DNA of 32,052 nucleotides, from assembly GCA_041569895.1 (NCBI GenBank), contig JBFFXF010000057.1:1-32052 (forward strand), written 5' to 3'. Under the pieces are notes generated by a model. That model did not search any database. It had not been told where the DNA came from and saw only the letters and a list, made by a program, of their open reading frames with translations. The position numbers and the translations under genes are program-made. This document shows, one piece after another, positions 8,542 through 17,144 of the stretch; the first letter of the stretch is position 1, and the number at the start of each line of letters is the position of its first letter. This DNA is from JBFFXF01 sp041569895 (GTDB lineage: Bacteria > Planctomycetota > UBA8108 > JACQVS01).

Positions 8542-10134
8542 ATGAGTATGAGGACACTCTCCACCGCCCTCGGCCTCCTCCTCTGGCTCCTGTCCGTCGC
8601 GCTGCTCGACCTCGAGCCCGTGGCCCGTCTCCTCCTCGGTGGACCGCTGGTCGCGGTGCCGCTCGTGCTCGGGCTGGTCCGGCCGCGCTCGGTGTCGAGT
8701 GGCGGATGGCGGCGCTGGCGGGTGGCTGAAATCGCGCAGCCGATCGCGGCTGTCCTGCTGGTGGTCTCGTTCGCGCTCGACCGGGGCTGGCTCGCCGGGG
8801 CGTTCGCGCTCCCGTGGGCGGCGTTCACCGGCTGGCTGGCGGTGCTCGGCGGGCTCCGGCTGGCCGAGCGCGGGCTGCGCGGGCCGGTGGCGGAGATCGC
8901 CGTCGACAGCGGTCTCATCTTTCCGATTATCGGGGGCGCGTGGCTGGTGGTCTCGCGTCTCGGGGTTCCCTTCCTCGGGTTCGGCGAGCCGATCGTGATC
9001 CTCACCGCGGCGCACTTCCATTTTGCCGGCTGCGTGCTTCCGGTGGTCGCGGGGCTGGCGGTTCGCGCGCGCCCGACCGGCCTGGCGCGCGCCTCGGCGA
9101 TCGGCATCGTCGGCGGCGTGCCTCTACTCGCCGTGGGGATCACCGCGTCACAGCACCACGGGGCGCGCTGGCTGGAGGTGGTCGCGGCGCTCTGGCTCTC
9201 GGCTGCCGTGCTGCTCGTGTCGGTGTTCCAGCTCGGACTGATCGGGAGGGTGCGGCGGTGGTCGCAGCGGGCGTTGCTCGTCGTCGCGTCCCTCTCGCTC
9301 GCCGCCGCGATGATCCTCGCGATCGCCTACGCGGTGGGATTTTTCATCGGCGCGCGGTGGCTGGACATCCCGACCATGGTCCGCACCCACGCCGTCCTCA
9401 ACGTCCTCGGCTTCGCCATCCCGGTGCTGGTCTTCTGGAACAGGCTGAGCGCGACCGAGCGCCGTGCGCTGCGCTTCGACGACACGCGCCATGGGCTCTG
9501 CATCTGCCTCCGAGGGGTCGACCGTCCACCGGAACGCGGCGCGTGGGATGGACTCGCGTTCGCCGGAGAGCGTGCTCGAGACGACGCCATCGACGAGCAC
9601 GTCGCGACCGTCGGCGCCGAGTCGCCGGGCTCGCCCGAGCACGGCGGCCCGTTCGAGCGAATCGCCGGCGCGATCGCGCGCTTCGACGTCTTTCCGCTGG
9701 CGCGACTGCGTCCGCTGGCGCCCGTCGACGGCGTCGCCCCCGGCGACATCATCGTCTGCGCCACGCCGTTCGCGTGGATCTTCGACGTCGTGATCGCGAG
9801 CCGCGTGACCGCGGTCCACGACGAACGCCGGGGCGACATCGTCGTCTCCGGATTCACGTACCGCACGCTCGAGGGTCACCCGTTCGTCGGCGAGGAAACC
9901 TTCCTCGCCGAGAAGGACGTGGCGACGGGCGAGGTCCGCATGCGGATCCGGGCGCGCTCGCGCGCGGCCGTGCCGATCGTGCGCGCGCTCCGACCCTGGG
10001 TGCGCCGGGCGCAGCGGCGAGCAGGGCGCGAGGCGGTGACGCGGCACGGCCGCTCGCCCGCGAGCCTCACGGAATCGTCAGCACCGCCACTCCAGAGGGC
10101 CGACTCTCGTTCCCCGCGAGATCGTACGCCGTGA
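8542..10134 (+). CDS. YndJ-type polytopic membrane protein fused to a DUF1990 domain
   Basis: The protein has 530 residues. The ATG at 8542 (another at 8548) gives an immediate membrane helix; only a weak GGCGGA precedes it. Residues 1-~310 contain roughly eight to ten hydrophobic segments and the YndJ-family signature LTAAHFHFAGCVLPVVAG. Residues ~325-505 match DUF1990 (UPF0548), with AWIFDVVIASRVT, GFTYRTLEGHPFVGEE and RIRARSRAAVPIVRALRP. YndJ is uncharacterised; DUF1990 has been considered a small-ligand or lipid-binding fold, which is not shown here. The last ~25 residues lie beyond DUF1990 and overlap the 3' end of the convergent gene by 68 bases, so the tail may be dispensable. Confidence 0.8.
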   Translation: MSMRTLSTALGLLLWLLSVALLDLEPVARLLLGGPLVAVPLVLGLVRPRSVSSGGWRRWRVAEIAQPIAAVLLVVSFALDRGWLAGAFALPWAAFTGWLAVLGGLRLAERGLRGPVAEIAVDSGLIFPIIGGAWLVVSRLGVPFLGFGEPIVILTAAHFHFAGCVLPVVAGLAVRARPTGLARASAIGIVGGVPLLAVGITASQHHGARWLEVVAALWLSAAVLLVSVFQLGLIGRVRRWSQRALLVVASLSLAAAMILAIAYAVGFFIGARWLDIPTMVRTHAVLNVLGFAIPVLVFWNRLSATERRALRFDDTRHGLCICLRGVDRPPERGAWDGLAFAGERARDDAIDEHVATVGAESPGSPEHGGPFERIAGAIARFDVFPLARLRPLAPVDGVAPGDIIVCATPFAWIFDVVIASRVTAVHDERRGDIVVSGFTYRTLEGHPFVGEETFLAEKDVATGEVRMRIRARSRAAVPIVRALRPWVRRAQRRAGREAVTRHGRSPASLTESSAPPLQRADSRSPRDRTP

Positions 10135-11269
10135 CGAAGAAGAAGTAGGTCTCGGACCGCACGAGGCCGCGGACGGTCGATTCGGTCGCGTCCCCGACGT
10201 CGATTCGCGCGCCCTCCAGCTCTCCCCGGAGCGCATCGGCGACGCAGGTGCGCCGATCGTCGCAGATCCCGTAATAGATGCGGAAGCCGGCGAGGTCGAG
10301 AAGCGGCGAGCCGTCCTCGTTCCTGGTCGGCCGCTCCCACGCGAGGGCCACCGAGCCCTCGGCGCGGAGCACGTCGATGACCACGCGCTCCGTGTCCGTC
10401 GCCTGTCCGTCGCTGACGGCGAGCTCGATCACGTGCGCGCCGGCCTCGGTGAAGACAGCCTCGGTGCGCGCTCCCGAGGGCGAGGCGATGGTGACCGCGC
10501 CGGCGCCGCCGATCAGCTGCCACCTGTACGTCAGCCCCTGACGGCCCCTGTCGCCGTCATCCGAAGCTCCCGCGTCGAGCGTCGCGACGCCGACTCCGTC
10601 CTCGAGCACCACGCGGCGATCGAGCGGCTCGACCAGAACGCGCGCCGTCGGCGGCCCGTTCGCCGGCAGCGCGGGTGGATCGACCGGGGCCGGGTCGACA
10701 AGCGATCCCCCGCCCCGCGCGCCCCCGGCGACCAGCGCATACGTATCGCCGGCGGGGCGCGCCTCGATGCGGAACTTGTATCGCGTGATCAGCAGCCACG
10801 CGCCGTCACGCGCGCGCTTGAGCTTGAAGACCAGCTTCCAGAGCGGGATGTTCAGTCCGCGCGTCCCATCCGGCACGGGGAGACCGCCGAGCGCCACCCG
10901 CACCCCGGCGCGCGGCGGAATGGCGGCGTGGATGCCGATGCGGATCGCCGCCCTCTGCTGCATCCACACGCCGGCCGCGAGAGTGCGACCGGTATCGTCG
11001 GACATCGTGAAGGTGCCGTCGGAATCGAATCGGATGTCGAAGGCGAGATCGAAGAAGTCCTTCTCGGCCCGCTGCCACCGGGCGCCGTCGAAGAGCCGGC
11101 TCTTCGCCTTGCCGGCTCCGCGGACCTGCCATGTCGTGCCCGCGACGTCCGGGGGCGGCTCCCGCCGTCCGCGCGACGCGACCTCGGGGGCCGTCGCACA
11201 GCACACGATCACGACGGCGACAAGAGTGCGCGGCGCCCGCCGGATCTTTCCGTCCACCGCTCTTTCCAC
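10067..11269 (-). CDS. Secreted protein with PKD-like and fibronectin type III domains
   Basis: The longest form starts at GTG 11269 (400 residues). A second GTG four codons in (11257) sits behind GGAAAG and may be the real start. A signal peptide is present (TLVAVVIVCCATAPEVAS). Residues ~40-185 are a beta-rich domain I cannot name (WQVRGAGKAKSRLFDG ... FTMSDDTGR). Residues ~205-300 resemble a PKD/Ig-like domain (LDAGASDDGDRGRQGLTYRW, AHVIELAVSDG). Residues ~305-400 are a fibronectin type III domain (VALAWERP ... YFFFVTAYDLAGNESRPS). Likely an extracellular adhesion or carbohydrate-associated protein; it has no catalytic motif. Its C-terminal codons overlap the convergent YndJ gene. It follows the second CotH gene on the same strand. 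Confidence 0.8.
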   Translation of the reverse strand: MERAVDGKIRRAPRTLVAVVIVCCATAPEVASRGRREPPPDVAGTTWQVRGAGKAKSRLFDGARWQRAEKDFFDLAFDIRFDSDGTFTMSDDTGRTLAAGVWMQQRAAIRIGIHAAIPPRAGVRVALGGLPVPDGTRGLNIPLWKLVFKLKRARDGAWLLITRYKFRIEARPAGDTYALVAGGARGGGSLVDPAPVDPPALPANGPPTARVLVEPLDRRVVLEDGVGVATLDAGASDDGDRGRQGLTYRWQLIGGAGAVTIASPSGARTEAVFTEAGAHVIELAVSDGQATDTERVVIDVLRAEGSVALAWERPTRNEDGSPLLDLAGFRIYYGICDDRRTCVADALRGELEGARIDVGDATESTVRGLVRSETYFFFVTAYDLAGNESRPSGVAVLTIP

Positions 11270-11371
11270 CGAGCACTACTGACACCCGGTGGCGCCCCCC
11301 GACGGCTCTCGGGGACGCTCCGGGCCGCTGACCCTCTCCGGAAACCAGTCCGGAAGTCGTACTCGGCGGGA

Positions 11372-11385
11372 CGATAGCGTTATCG
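11372..11385. promoter_or_regulatory. Short palindrome upstream of the PKD/FN3 gene
   Basis: CGATA and TATCG are separated by four bases, about 100 bases upstream of the PKD/FN3 start codon. It could be an operator or a small hairpin; there is no independent support. Confidence 0.2.
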
Positions 11386-11440
11386 GAATCTCGCGTCAAG
11401 CGCTCGAGGGAAAACCGCCGAGCGCCTGGCGGAATCTGTT

Positions 11441-11500
11441 CGGGCGATGTTCGCTCGGGCGATGTTCGCTCGGACGATGTTCGTTCGGACGCTGTTCGGT
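11441..11500. repeat. Tandem array of four 15-bp units
   Basis: Four head-to-tail copies of CGGGCGATGTTCGCT with few substitutions end one base before the stop codon (complement of 11502-11504) of the CotH/dockerin gene. The unit is a multiple of three and stays open in the gene's frame, where read-through would give a pentapeptide repeat rich in Glu-Arg-Thr-Ser. It is unrelated to the composite element. Confidence 0.85.
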
Positions 11501-11501
11501 G

Positions 11502-14500
11502 CTATTCGGTCCCGTCGCAGACCGCCGCGCACGAGGCGATCGTCGTGCAGCGCTCCCCGAGGACATGCGGCGTACCGCGCTGGAAGAGGTAGCGGAGCCC
11601 GGCAGCGACGTCGGCGATATTGGTATCGGCGTCGCCGTTGAAGTCGAGCAGCTTGATGTTCGCCTCCTCCGTAAAGCACGGCAGGCTCTCCTCGCCCTGG
11701 AAGAGATAACGGAGCATGCCGACCACGTCGGTCGTGTTGAAGCGTCCGTCCTGATTGAGGTCGCCGGGCACCTGCCGGCCATCCTCGGCGGCGATGTCCG
11801 GCCGTCCGGGCGAGCCGCCGACCTCCTTGCTCGCGCGCCAGCCCGCCTCCTCGTTCCACAGCTCACGGGGGCCGAACGGGTCACGGATCACCAGGGAGTG
11901 ACCGCCGCCGTCGACGAGATCCTGCTCCCAGTCGTCGAGGTACCTGAAACTCTGGAAGACCTCTCCGATGGCCCCGATGATCTCCATCTCCTGGCGGGTG
12001 TTGCTCAGCGTACCGTCGAACTCGCCGGCGATCTCGACGTTGGGGTAGCGCGAGGCGAAGGCCTGCGCGTTGCGCGCGATCACGACGATCTGCCCCCGAG
12101 CCAGCATGGTGCCCTCGGGGAACTGGAAGCGGGCCCGGGGGCCGATCGACACGCCGCTGACGTCGATCGTCTGCTCACCGACGTTCTGCAGCTCGACGTA
12201 CTCGAAGTCACTCGTCGAGAACGTTCCCGTCGGATCGGGAGGCGGGTTGTACATGATCTCCGTGTAGACGATCGGCAGGATCTCCGTGACGTAGATCGCC
12301 TGCTCCTGGGGAGACCAGAGCCCGTCCTCGAGAGCGCGCGCGGTGATTTTCGTGTTTCGCGTGATGGTTATCGGATTGCGGAACTCGAAGGCGCTCTCGG
12401 AGACGGCGCCTCGTGAGGCGCGCGGGTCGGCACCGTCGAGCGTGTAGTAGATCCTGGCATTCGAGTCGACGCGGATCGAGACCTGCAAACCCTTCTCGAC
12501 CTCGCCGCCCGGGTGGCTGAAGACCGGCGTCGCGATGAACTGCTGATCGATCCAGTCGGCGCGCGTGGCGAGCCAGTTCTTGAGGTGGTTGACCTCGCCC
12601 CGGAAGCCGCCGAAACGCGGACGGACTGCGGACCACCTGGTGAAGTTTCTGGCCTGCGCCTCGGAGAGCTCGTCGCCCCACTCGTCGATCTGGGCGAGGA
12701 TGTTCTCGGTGCGGAGCGGCCCCTTGCGGAGCTCACGCCAGCGGGCCCGGTACGCTTTCGCCCACGGGCTGTTGTCCTGCGGCGGTCGGCTGTTGAAGAG
12801 ATGGCTGTACCAGCTGCCGAGACCTCCCGCCTGGAAGTAGCGCGTGCCGCCGTCGCCGGACGCGGTGTTGTCCCAGCCGGTCGGCTCACGCGCCCGGTCA
12901 TCGTCGGAGCAGCCCATCGTGCGGTCGTAATCCCACACCGGCCCCATCGCGAGTCCGCCTTTGCGCTTCTTGTGCATGTAGCCGCTGAGGCGGAACGCGT
13001 CGACGTTCTTCGGGTACCAGTTCAGGATGTGGTGGTCGACGAACGCATTGAAGTCGATGAGGTCATTGTCCGCCTGGCTGCCGATATTCGGGCTCAGCGA
13101 CGCGATGGCGCGGTTGATGTAGTTGGTGATCCACGCGCGCTGCGGCCCCGTCGGGTTCTTCGGATAGACGAAGACGAGGTTGCCGTACCCGCCCGCGCTG
13201 GTGGCGATCTCCCCCTGGCCGACACGGTCCCTCCGCAGCATGTAACCGCCCTGGACGTTCGGCGAGTCGTTGTCACCGGGCGTCAGCTGCTCGAGATCGA
13301 CCTTCTCGGGATGGCGCTTGTTCTTCTCCATCAGCACGTAGACGCCGTGATAGCTGGCGTTGGTCAGGGGACCGGGCCGCTGGTGGACGTAGATCTCCAC
13401 GAACCGCGTCTTCGCCGCCCACCAGCCGGCCTCGCGGCTCATCCAGTAGGCGATCGGGTTGCGCATCAGCGCGCGGTCGAAGTTGTAGGGGCCATACAGG
13501 ATGTAGTCGGACTCGGCCGGGAAGTCCGGAATCAGCCGCGCGGTCTTGTCGACGCCGTCCTCGTCCCAGATCGTGAGGTTCATCGAGAACTTCTGTCGGC
13601 CGCAGGTGCTCGAACCTCGCCTGCGGAACCCGCAGGAATCGGTGAAGTGCGCCGGATCGGTCAGCCGCGTGCGCCCGTCGTCGCCCGGCATGAACAGCAT
13701 GACGTTCCCGGGCGTGTAGGGTCCGCCGCCGCAGTTGCCGCCGATCTGCCGGCCGAAGGTCGAGCACACCACGAGCGGCAAGTTCGAGCTGAAGTCGCGC
13801 AGACTCTCGACCATCACCACGTACGTCCGCGACACCGGCGGGCTCGGCAGCATGCCGTCGGCGAAGACCCGCGCCGTGACCCTCGACACCGCGTTGACCT
13901 CGATCGGTCCGGTGTACTGCTCCGAGGTCTCGTCCGGAAGCGAGCCGTTGAGCGTGAACCGGATGACGGCGTCCGGAAGATCGGTCGAGAGCTCGACCAC
14001 CGGCGGCTCGACGAACGCGCCGCTCTCGATGGAGAACTCCGGCGACGGCGCGATCTCGGCGACACCGGGGCGGTTCGGTGCGCCCGGGGACGGCTCCGCG
14101 AAGTAGAGCCGAGTCGTCGGGTCGACCTCGCCGACGTCGATGAGCTCGATCTCCGGGAGGACGAAGAGGTCGCTGCTCCCCACGGTGACGTTCAGACCCT
14201 GGATCGCGAGGACGTTCCGTCCGGGTTGCAGCACGGAAAGATACTCCGAGAGGTCGAACTTCGCCGTCGGCCCGCCCGAGTGGCTCCGGACCGCATCGGA
14301 GTTCCACGCGAGCTCCTCCGGCGCGTTCTCACGGACGACCTCCTGACCGTTGATGAAGGCGACGAAACCGTCGTCATACCGGATCGACAGCGTCATCAGG
14401 TCGACCCCCGCCGGATCCGCGACCTCGAAGGGAATCCGGATGAAGACGCTCGGCACGACGCCGCGCATCGACTCGACGTTGGTCCCGATCAGCGCCTCCT

Positions 14501-15113
14501 GCGCCGCCGGCCCGCCGTAACCGACCGCCGTCGTCCCCGCGGTCCATCCGCTGTCGTCGAAATCCAGCGCCGTCCAGTCGAGCCCGAGATCGCCGTTCGA
14601 CGGCACCAGGACGCGTGCGGGCGCGCCGATCGCGACCGGGGTCTGGAGGGTCGAGTCGGTCGACAGTCCGTACGAGACGTCGCGCATCTGGAACGGAAAC
14701 CCGGGCCTGAAGGCCGTGGCGAAATCACCGTCGGGTGTCAACAGCGCCAGGAACTCGCCGTTACGCTCGAGCGCGAAGTTGGTGTGCAGCTCCGACCCCG
14801 GCATGGCGCGGTTCTTCAGCGACGCGAAGACGACCAGAAACTGACGCGGCCCGATGGTGACGTCCGGGAAGATCCACTTGAACGGGCTGTCGATCGAATC
14901 GGTCAGCACCCAGCCCTCGAGGTTCACTTCACGATTCGACGCGTTGAAGAGCTCGATCCAGTCGGAGAACTCGCCGTCCTCGTCCCTCAGTCCGGAGGTG
15001 TTGAACGCGACGAACTCGCTGATGACGACGCTGACGCGCTGTGCGCTGCACGGAACCGCGGGTACGAGGCACAGCAACATCCAGATCAGAAACGCGAATC
15101 GACTCAGACGCAT
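11502..15113 (-). CDS. Secreted CotH-kinase-like protein with two lamin-tail domains and a dockerin-like end (protein 2)
   Basis: The ATG at 15113 is preferred over an in-frame GTG five codons upstream; it gives 1203 residues with a signal peptide (1-24, CSA|Q). Domains in order: lamin-tail 1 ~26-125 (VVISEFVAFN, DWIELFNAS); a beta domain with FDDSGWTAG ~165-310; a chitobiase-type domain ~370-430; CotH ~440-856, with YHGVYVLMEKNKRH, DHHILNWYPKNVDAF and GPVWDYDRTMG; a second chitobiase-type domain ~865-940; lamin-tail 2 ~947-1070 (YTEIMYNPPPD); and a dockerin/EF-hand pair from ~1116 (GDLNQDGRFNTTDVVGMLRYLF, then DFNGDADTNIADV) with a Cys-containing tail. Extracellular; the CotH substrate is unknown. 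It is a partial paralogue of 2008-5331, with a second lamin-tail domain replacing IPT/TIG. Confidence 0.9.
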   Translation of the reverse strand: MRLSRFAFLIWMLLCLVPAVPCSAQRVSVVISEFVAFNTSGLRDEDGEFSDWIELFNASNREVNLEGWVLTDSIDSPFKWIFPDVTIGPRQFLVVFASLKNRAMPGSELHTNFALERNGEFLALLTPDGDFATAFRPGFPFQMRDVSYGLSTDSTLQTPVAIGAPARVLVPSNGDLGLDWTALDFDDSGWTAGTTAVGYGGPAAQEALIGTNVESMRGVVPSVFIRIPFEVADPAGVDLMTLSIRYDDGFVAFINGQEVVRENAPEELAWNSDAVRSHSGGPTAKFDLSEYLSVLQPGRNVLAIQGLNVTVGSSDLFVLPEIELIDVGEVDPTTRLYFAEPSPGAPNRPGVAEIAPSPEFSIESGAFVEPPVVELSTDLPDAVIRFTLNGSLPDETSEQYTGPIEVNAVSRVTARVFADGMLPSPPVSRTYVVMVESLRDFSSNLPLVVCSTFGRQIGGNCGGGPYTPGNVMLFMPGDDGRTRLTDPAHFTDSCGFRRRGSSTCGRQKFSMNLTIWDEDGVDKTARLIPDFPAESDYILYGPYNFDRALMRNPIAYWMSREAGWWAAKTRFVEIYVHQRPGPLTNASYHGVYVLMEKNKRHPEKVDLEQLTPGDNDSPNVQGGYMLRRDRVGQGEIATSAGGYGNLVFVYPKNPTGPQRAWITNYINRAIASLSPNIGSQADNDLIDFNAFVDHHILNWYPKNVDAFRLSGYMHKKRKGGLAMGPVWDYDRTMGCSDDDRAREPTGWDNTASGDGGTRYFQAGGLGSWYSHLFNSRPPQDNSPWAKAYRARWRELRKGPLRTENILAQIDEWGDELSEAQARNFTRWSAVRPRFGGFRGEVNHLKNWLATRADWIDQQFIATPVFSHPGGEVEKGLQVSIRVDSNARIYYTLDGADPRASRGAVSESAFEFRNPITITRNTKITARALEDGLWSPQEQAIYVTEILPIVYTEIMYNPPPDPTGTFSTSDFEYVELQNVGEQTIDVSGVSIGPRARFQFPEGTMLARGQIVVIARNAQAFASRYPNVEIAGEFDGTLSNTRQEMEIIGAIGEVFQSFRYLDDWEQDLVDGGGHSLVIRDPFGPRELWNEEAGWRASKEVGGSPGRPDIAAEDGRQVPGDLNQDGRFNTTDVVGMLRYLFQGEESLPCFTEEANIKLLDFNGDADTNIADVAAGLRYLFQRGTPHVLGERCTTIASCAAVCDGTE

Positions 15114-15284
15114 TGTTTCAACCCTCACGTCGACGCCTTGCGCCCCGTCGGAAATGACAGATCGACAGTCCCTCCGGGATCAGCACGAGTGAAAGAGCGG
15201 TGTCGTGCTTCGAACCGTCCAGGAATGACCTTTTCCGGCGGACCGAATGCCTGGACGCCGCGAGACCCGCCGAGACGGACTTTC

Positions 15285-15312
15285 AGTATACAGAGAGGGG
15301 TTCTCAACACAA
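15285..15312 (-). promoter_or_regulatory. Possible promoter of CotH gene 2
   Basis: TATACT (complement of 15285-15290) lies 16 bases downstream of TTGTGT (complement of 15307-15312). The predicted leader is about 165 bases. The -10 is strong and the -35 weak. A perfect CAAGCTTG palindrome overlaps the -35 (15310-15317). Confidence 0.4.
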
Positions 15313-15350
15313 GCTTGACCGGGGGAGAGGGGGAGAGGGTCCCAGGCGTC

Positions 15351-15424
15351 TGGAGACGGTCGAGACGGTCGAGACGGTCCACGGTCCACGGTCACGGTCA
15401 CGGTCCACGGTCCACGGTCCACGG
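15351..15424. repeat. Direct repeats GAGACGGTC and CACGGTC
   Basis: The 335-base gap between ferrochelatase and CotH gene 2 contains three to four GAGACGGTC units, then seven or so CACGGTC/CCACGGTC units. The motifs differ from the composite element's modules, though the setting (intergenic, just upstream of a promoter) is the same. I see nothing gene-like in the rest of this gap. Confidence 0.8.
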
Positions 15425-15448
15425 CCAGCAGTTGCGGCGGTACGCGCG

Positions 15449-16531
15449 CTAGCCCGGAGCCGTCCGGAGGGCGGTTTCGCCCTCGAGAATCCTGACGATG
15501 GCGTCCGCCCAGACGTCCTCGCTGTTGAGCGACGGGACCAGGGCGAGCTCCTCGCCGCCGTGGTCGATGAAGTCCTCCCGGGCGCGGATGGCGATCTCCT
15601 CGAGGGTCTCGAGGCAGTCGGCGACGAACGCCGGACAGAGGACGGCGATCCGGCGGACACCCCCGGCGGCGAGCTCCCGGACGCGGACGTCGGTGTACGG
15701 CTGCAGCCATGGCTCGCGCCCGAGGCGCGACTGGAAGGTGGTCTCCCACCGGTCCTGCGGGAGACCGAGCCGCCGGGCGATCTCGCGCGCCGTGTGGATG
15801 CACTGGGCGCGATAGCAGTTGCGATTCACCGGCACGATGCGGTCGCAGCAGTCGGGCGAGGCCAGGCAGTGATCGCCACACCGCGCGCTCTCGTCGCTCT
15901 TGATGACGTGGCGCTCGGGGAGGCCGTGAAAGCTCATCAGCACGCGGTCGGCCCGGACGGACTCGAGAACCGGGTGGGCGACCGCGGCGACGGCGTCGAG
16001 AAACGCCGGGTGGTCGTAGAACGGCGGGATCACCTGGATCGCGGGCATATTCCAGTGACGGCTGGCGGCCGAGAAGAGTTCCTCGACCGCGGACCCCCAC
16101 GCCGAAGACGAGTACTGCGGGAAGAGAGGCAGCGCCACGATGCGGTCGACCGACGCCGCGCGCAGCGTCTCGAGCGCCGACTCGATCGAGGGATTCTGGT
16201 ACCGCATGCCGAGCTCCACCTGGACCCCGGGAAGCCGCGACCGCAGCTTGTCAGCCAGATCGAGCCCGTGAAAGAGCAGCGGCGATCCGCGCTCGGTCCA
16301 GATCGTGCGGTACGCCTCGGCCGAGCTCCGCGGCCGAAAGGGCAGGATAAAGGCGTTGAGCACGAAGGCGCGCTTCAACGCCGGAATGTCGAGCACGCGC
16401 GGATCGGAGAGGAACTGCCGCAGATAGCGACGCACCGGACGCGTCTGCGGCGCATCGGGCGTCCCGAGATTGATCAGCAGCAGCCCGCGCCGCGATACGC
16501 CGCCCGTCGTTGAATCGGTGGTCTCCGGCAT
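15449..16531 (-). CDS. hemH: Ferrochelatase
   Basis: This 360-residue protein inserts iron into a porphyrin at the end of heme synthesis. It begins LLLINLGTPDAPQ, has the catalytic histidine H202 in MSFHGLPERH and the active-site glutamate E308 in DCLETLEEI. Between them is a cysteine-rich insertion (C218, C222, C228, C229, C239, C244; motif CLASPDCC ... CYRAQC) of the type found in bacterial ferrochelatases that carry an internal [2Fe-2S] cluster, so a cluster is likely. No Shine-Dalgarno precedes the ATG, but a TATACT -10 lies about ten bases upstream, which suggests a leaderless or nearly leaderless mRNA. No other heme genes are in the window. Confidence 0.95.
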   Translation of the reverse strand: MPETTDSTTGGVSRRGLLLINLGTPDAPQTRPVRRYLRQFLSDPRVLDIPALKRAFVLNAFILPFRPRSSAEAYRTIWTERGSPLLFHGLDLADKLRSRLPGVQVELGMRYQNPSIESALETLRAASVDRIVALPLFPQYSSSAWGSAVEELFSAASRHWNMPAIQVIPPFYDHPAFLDAVAAVAHPVLESVRADRVLMSFHGLPERHVIKSDESARCGDHCLASPDCCDRIVPVNRNCYRAQCIHTAREIARRLGLPQDRWETTFQSRLGREPWLQPYTDVRVRELAAGGVRRIAVLCPAFVADCLETLEEIAIRAREDFIDHGGEELALVPSLNSEDVWADAIVRILEGETALRTAPG

Positions 16532-16540
16532 GGGGGCCAG

Positions 16541-16546
16541 AGTATA
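16541..16546 (-). promoter_or_regulatory. -10 element of hemH, implying a leaderless transcript
   Basis: TATACT (complement of 16541-16546) ends nine bases before the hemH ATG. Initiation about seven bases downstream of the hexamer would leave a leader of only a few bases. No clear -35 is seen. Confidence 0.4.
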
Positions 16547-16589
16547 CGATCGATCACGGGCAACATCTGCCGGATTTCGGCGGGATGGT

Positions 16590-17050
16590 CCGCCGATTTC
16601 GCAGAGTCGGAAGAGGGGAGGGAACGGTCCACAGATTCCGCAGACGACGCAGATTGGAAAGTCCGCTCGTCCTCGTCCTCGTCCTCGTCCTCGAACACGT
16701 CGACAGCGCGGACGACGTTCGACGGGGACGGGAACGCAGATGACGCAGATTCCGCAGATTACGCAGATTGCGCCGTTCGGGCGGCGATCATCGGAATCGG
16801 ATCTCGGTCATCGGTCATCGGAATCGGTCATCGGAATCGGAATCGGTCGTCTGTCTCGGTCTCGGTCTCCGTCTCCGTCTCGCTTTCGCACTCCGAACAT
16901 TCGGCCCCGACGACGACCGTCACGTGACGACGATGGTTTTCGGGCACGGGACCGGGCACGGGAACGGGGACGGGGACGGGAACGGGGACGGGAACGGGGA
17001 CGGGGACGGGAACGGGGACGGGAACGGGACTGGGGACGGGAACGGGTCCG
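16590..17050 (+). repeat. Composite intergenic element, longest copy (C0-A-B-C-E-D*-F)
   Basis: The 613-base divergent gap between hemH and the fusion gene is almost all repeat. In order: C0 (CAGATTCCGCAGACGACGC, about 16629-16655); A (GTCCTC repeats, 16666-16693); B core (16694-16740); C (CGCAGATT repeats to 16769); E (CATCGGAATCGGT repeats, 16787-16850); D* (CTCGGTCTCCGTCTC, 16850-16882); and F (GGGAACGGGGACG repeats, 16942-17046). This is the most complete copy and the best reference for the module order. Confidence 0.9.
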
Positions 17051-17144
17051 ACCCGCCACCCGAGATGATTTTGGTTGTCGCCCATCTCCCCCGTCTGCGA
17101 TGATGCCCGCCTACACCGGGTCCCCCCGAAACGGAGGTGAGACG

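Noticed and set aside
12513..15452. 979-codon plus-strand frame opposite CotH gene 2
   Set aside because: It lacks domain signatures and has shadow-like composition; the minus strand has CotH, lamin-tail and dockerin domains.
16470..17144. Upstream extension of the hydrolase-dehydrogenase fusion
   Set aside because: The frame is open, but this part translates the repeat array (Arg/Ser/Thr/Gln runs). The GGAGGTGA-led ATG at 17145 is the convincing start.
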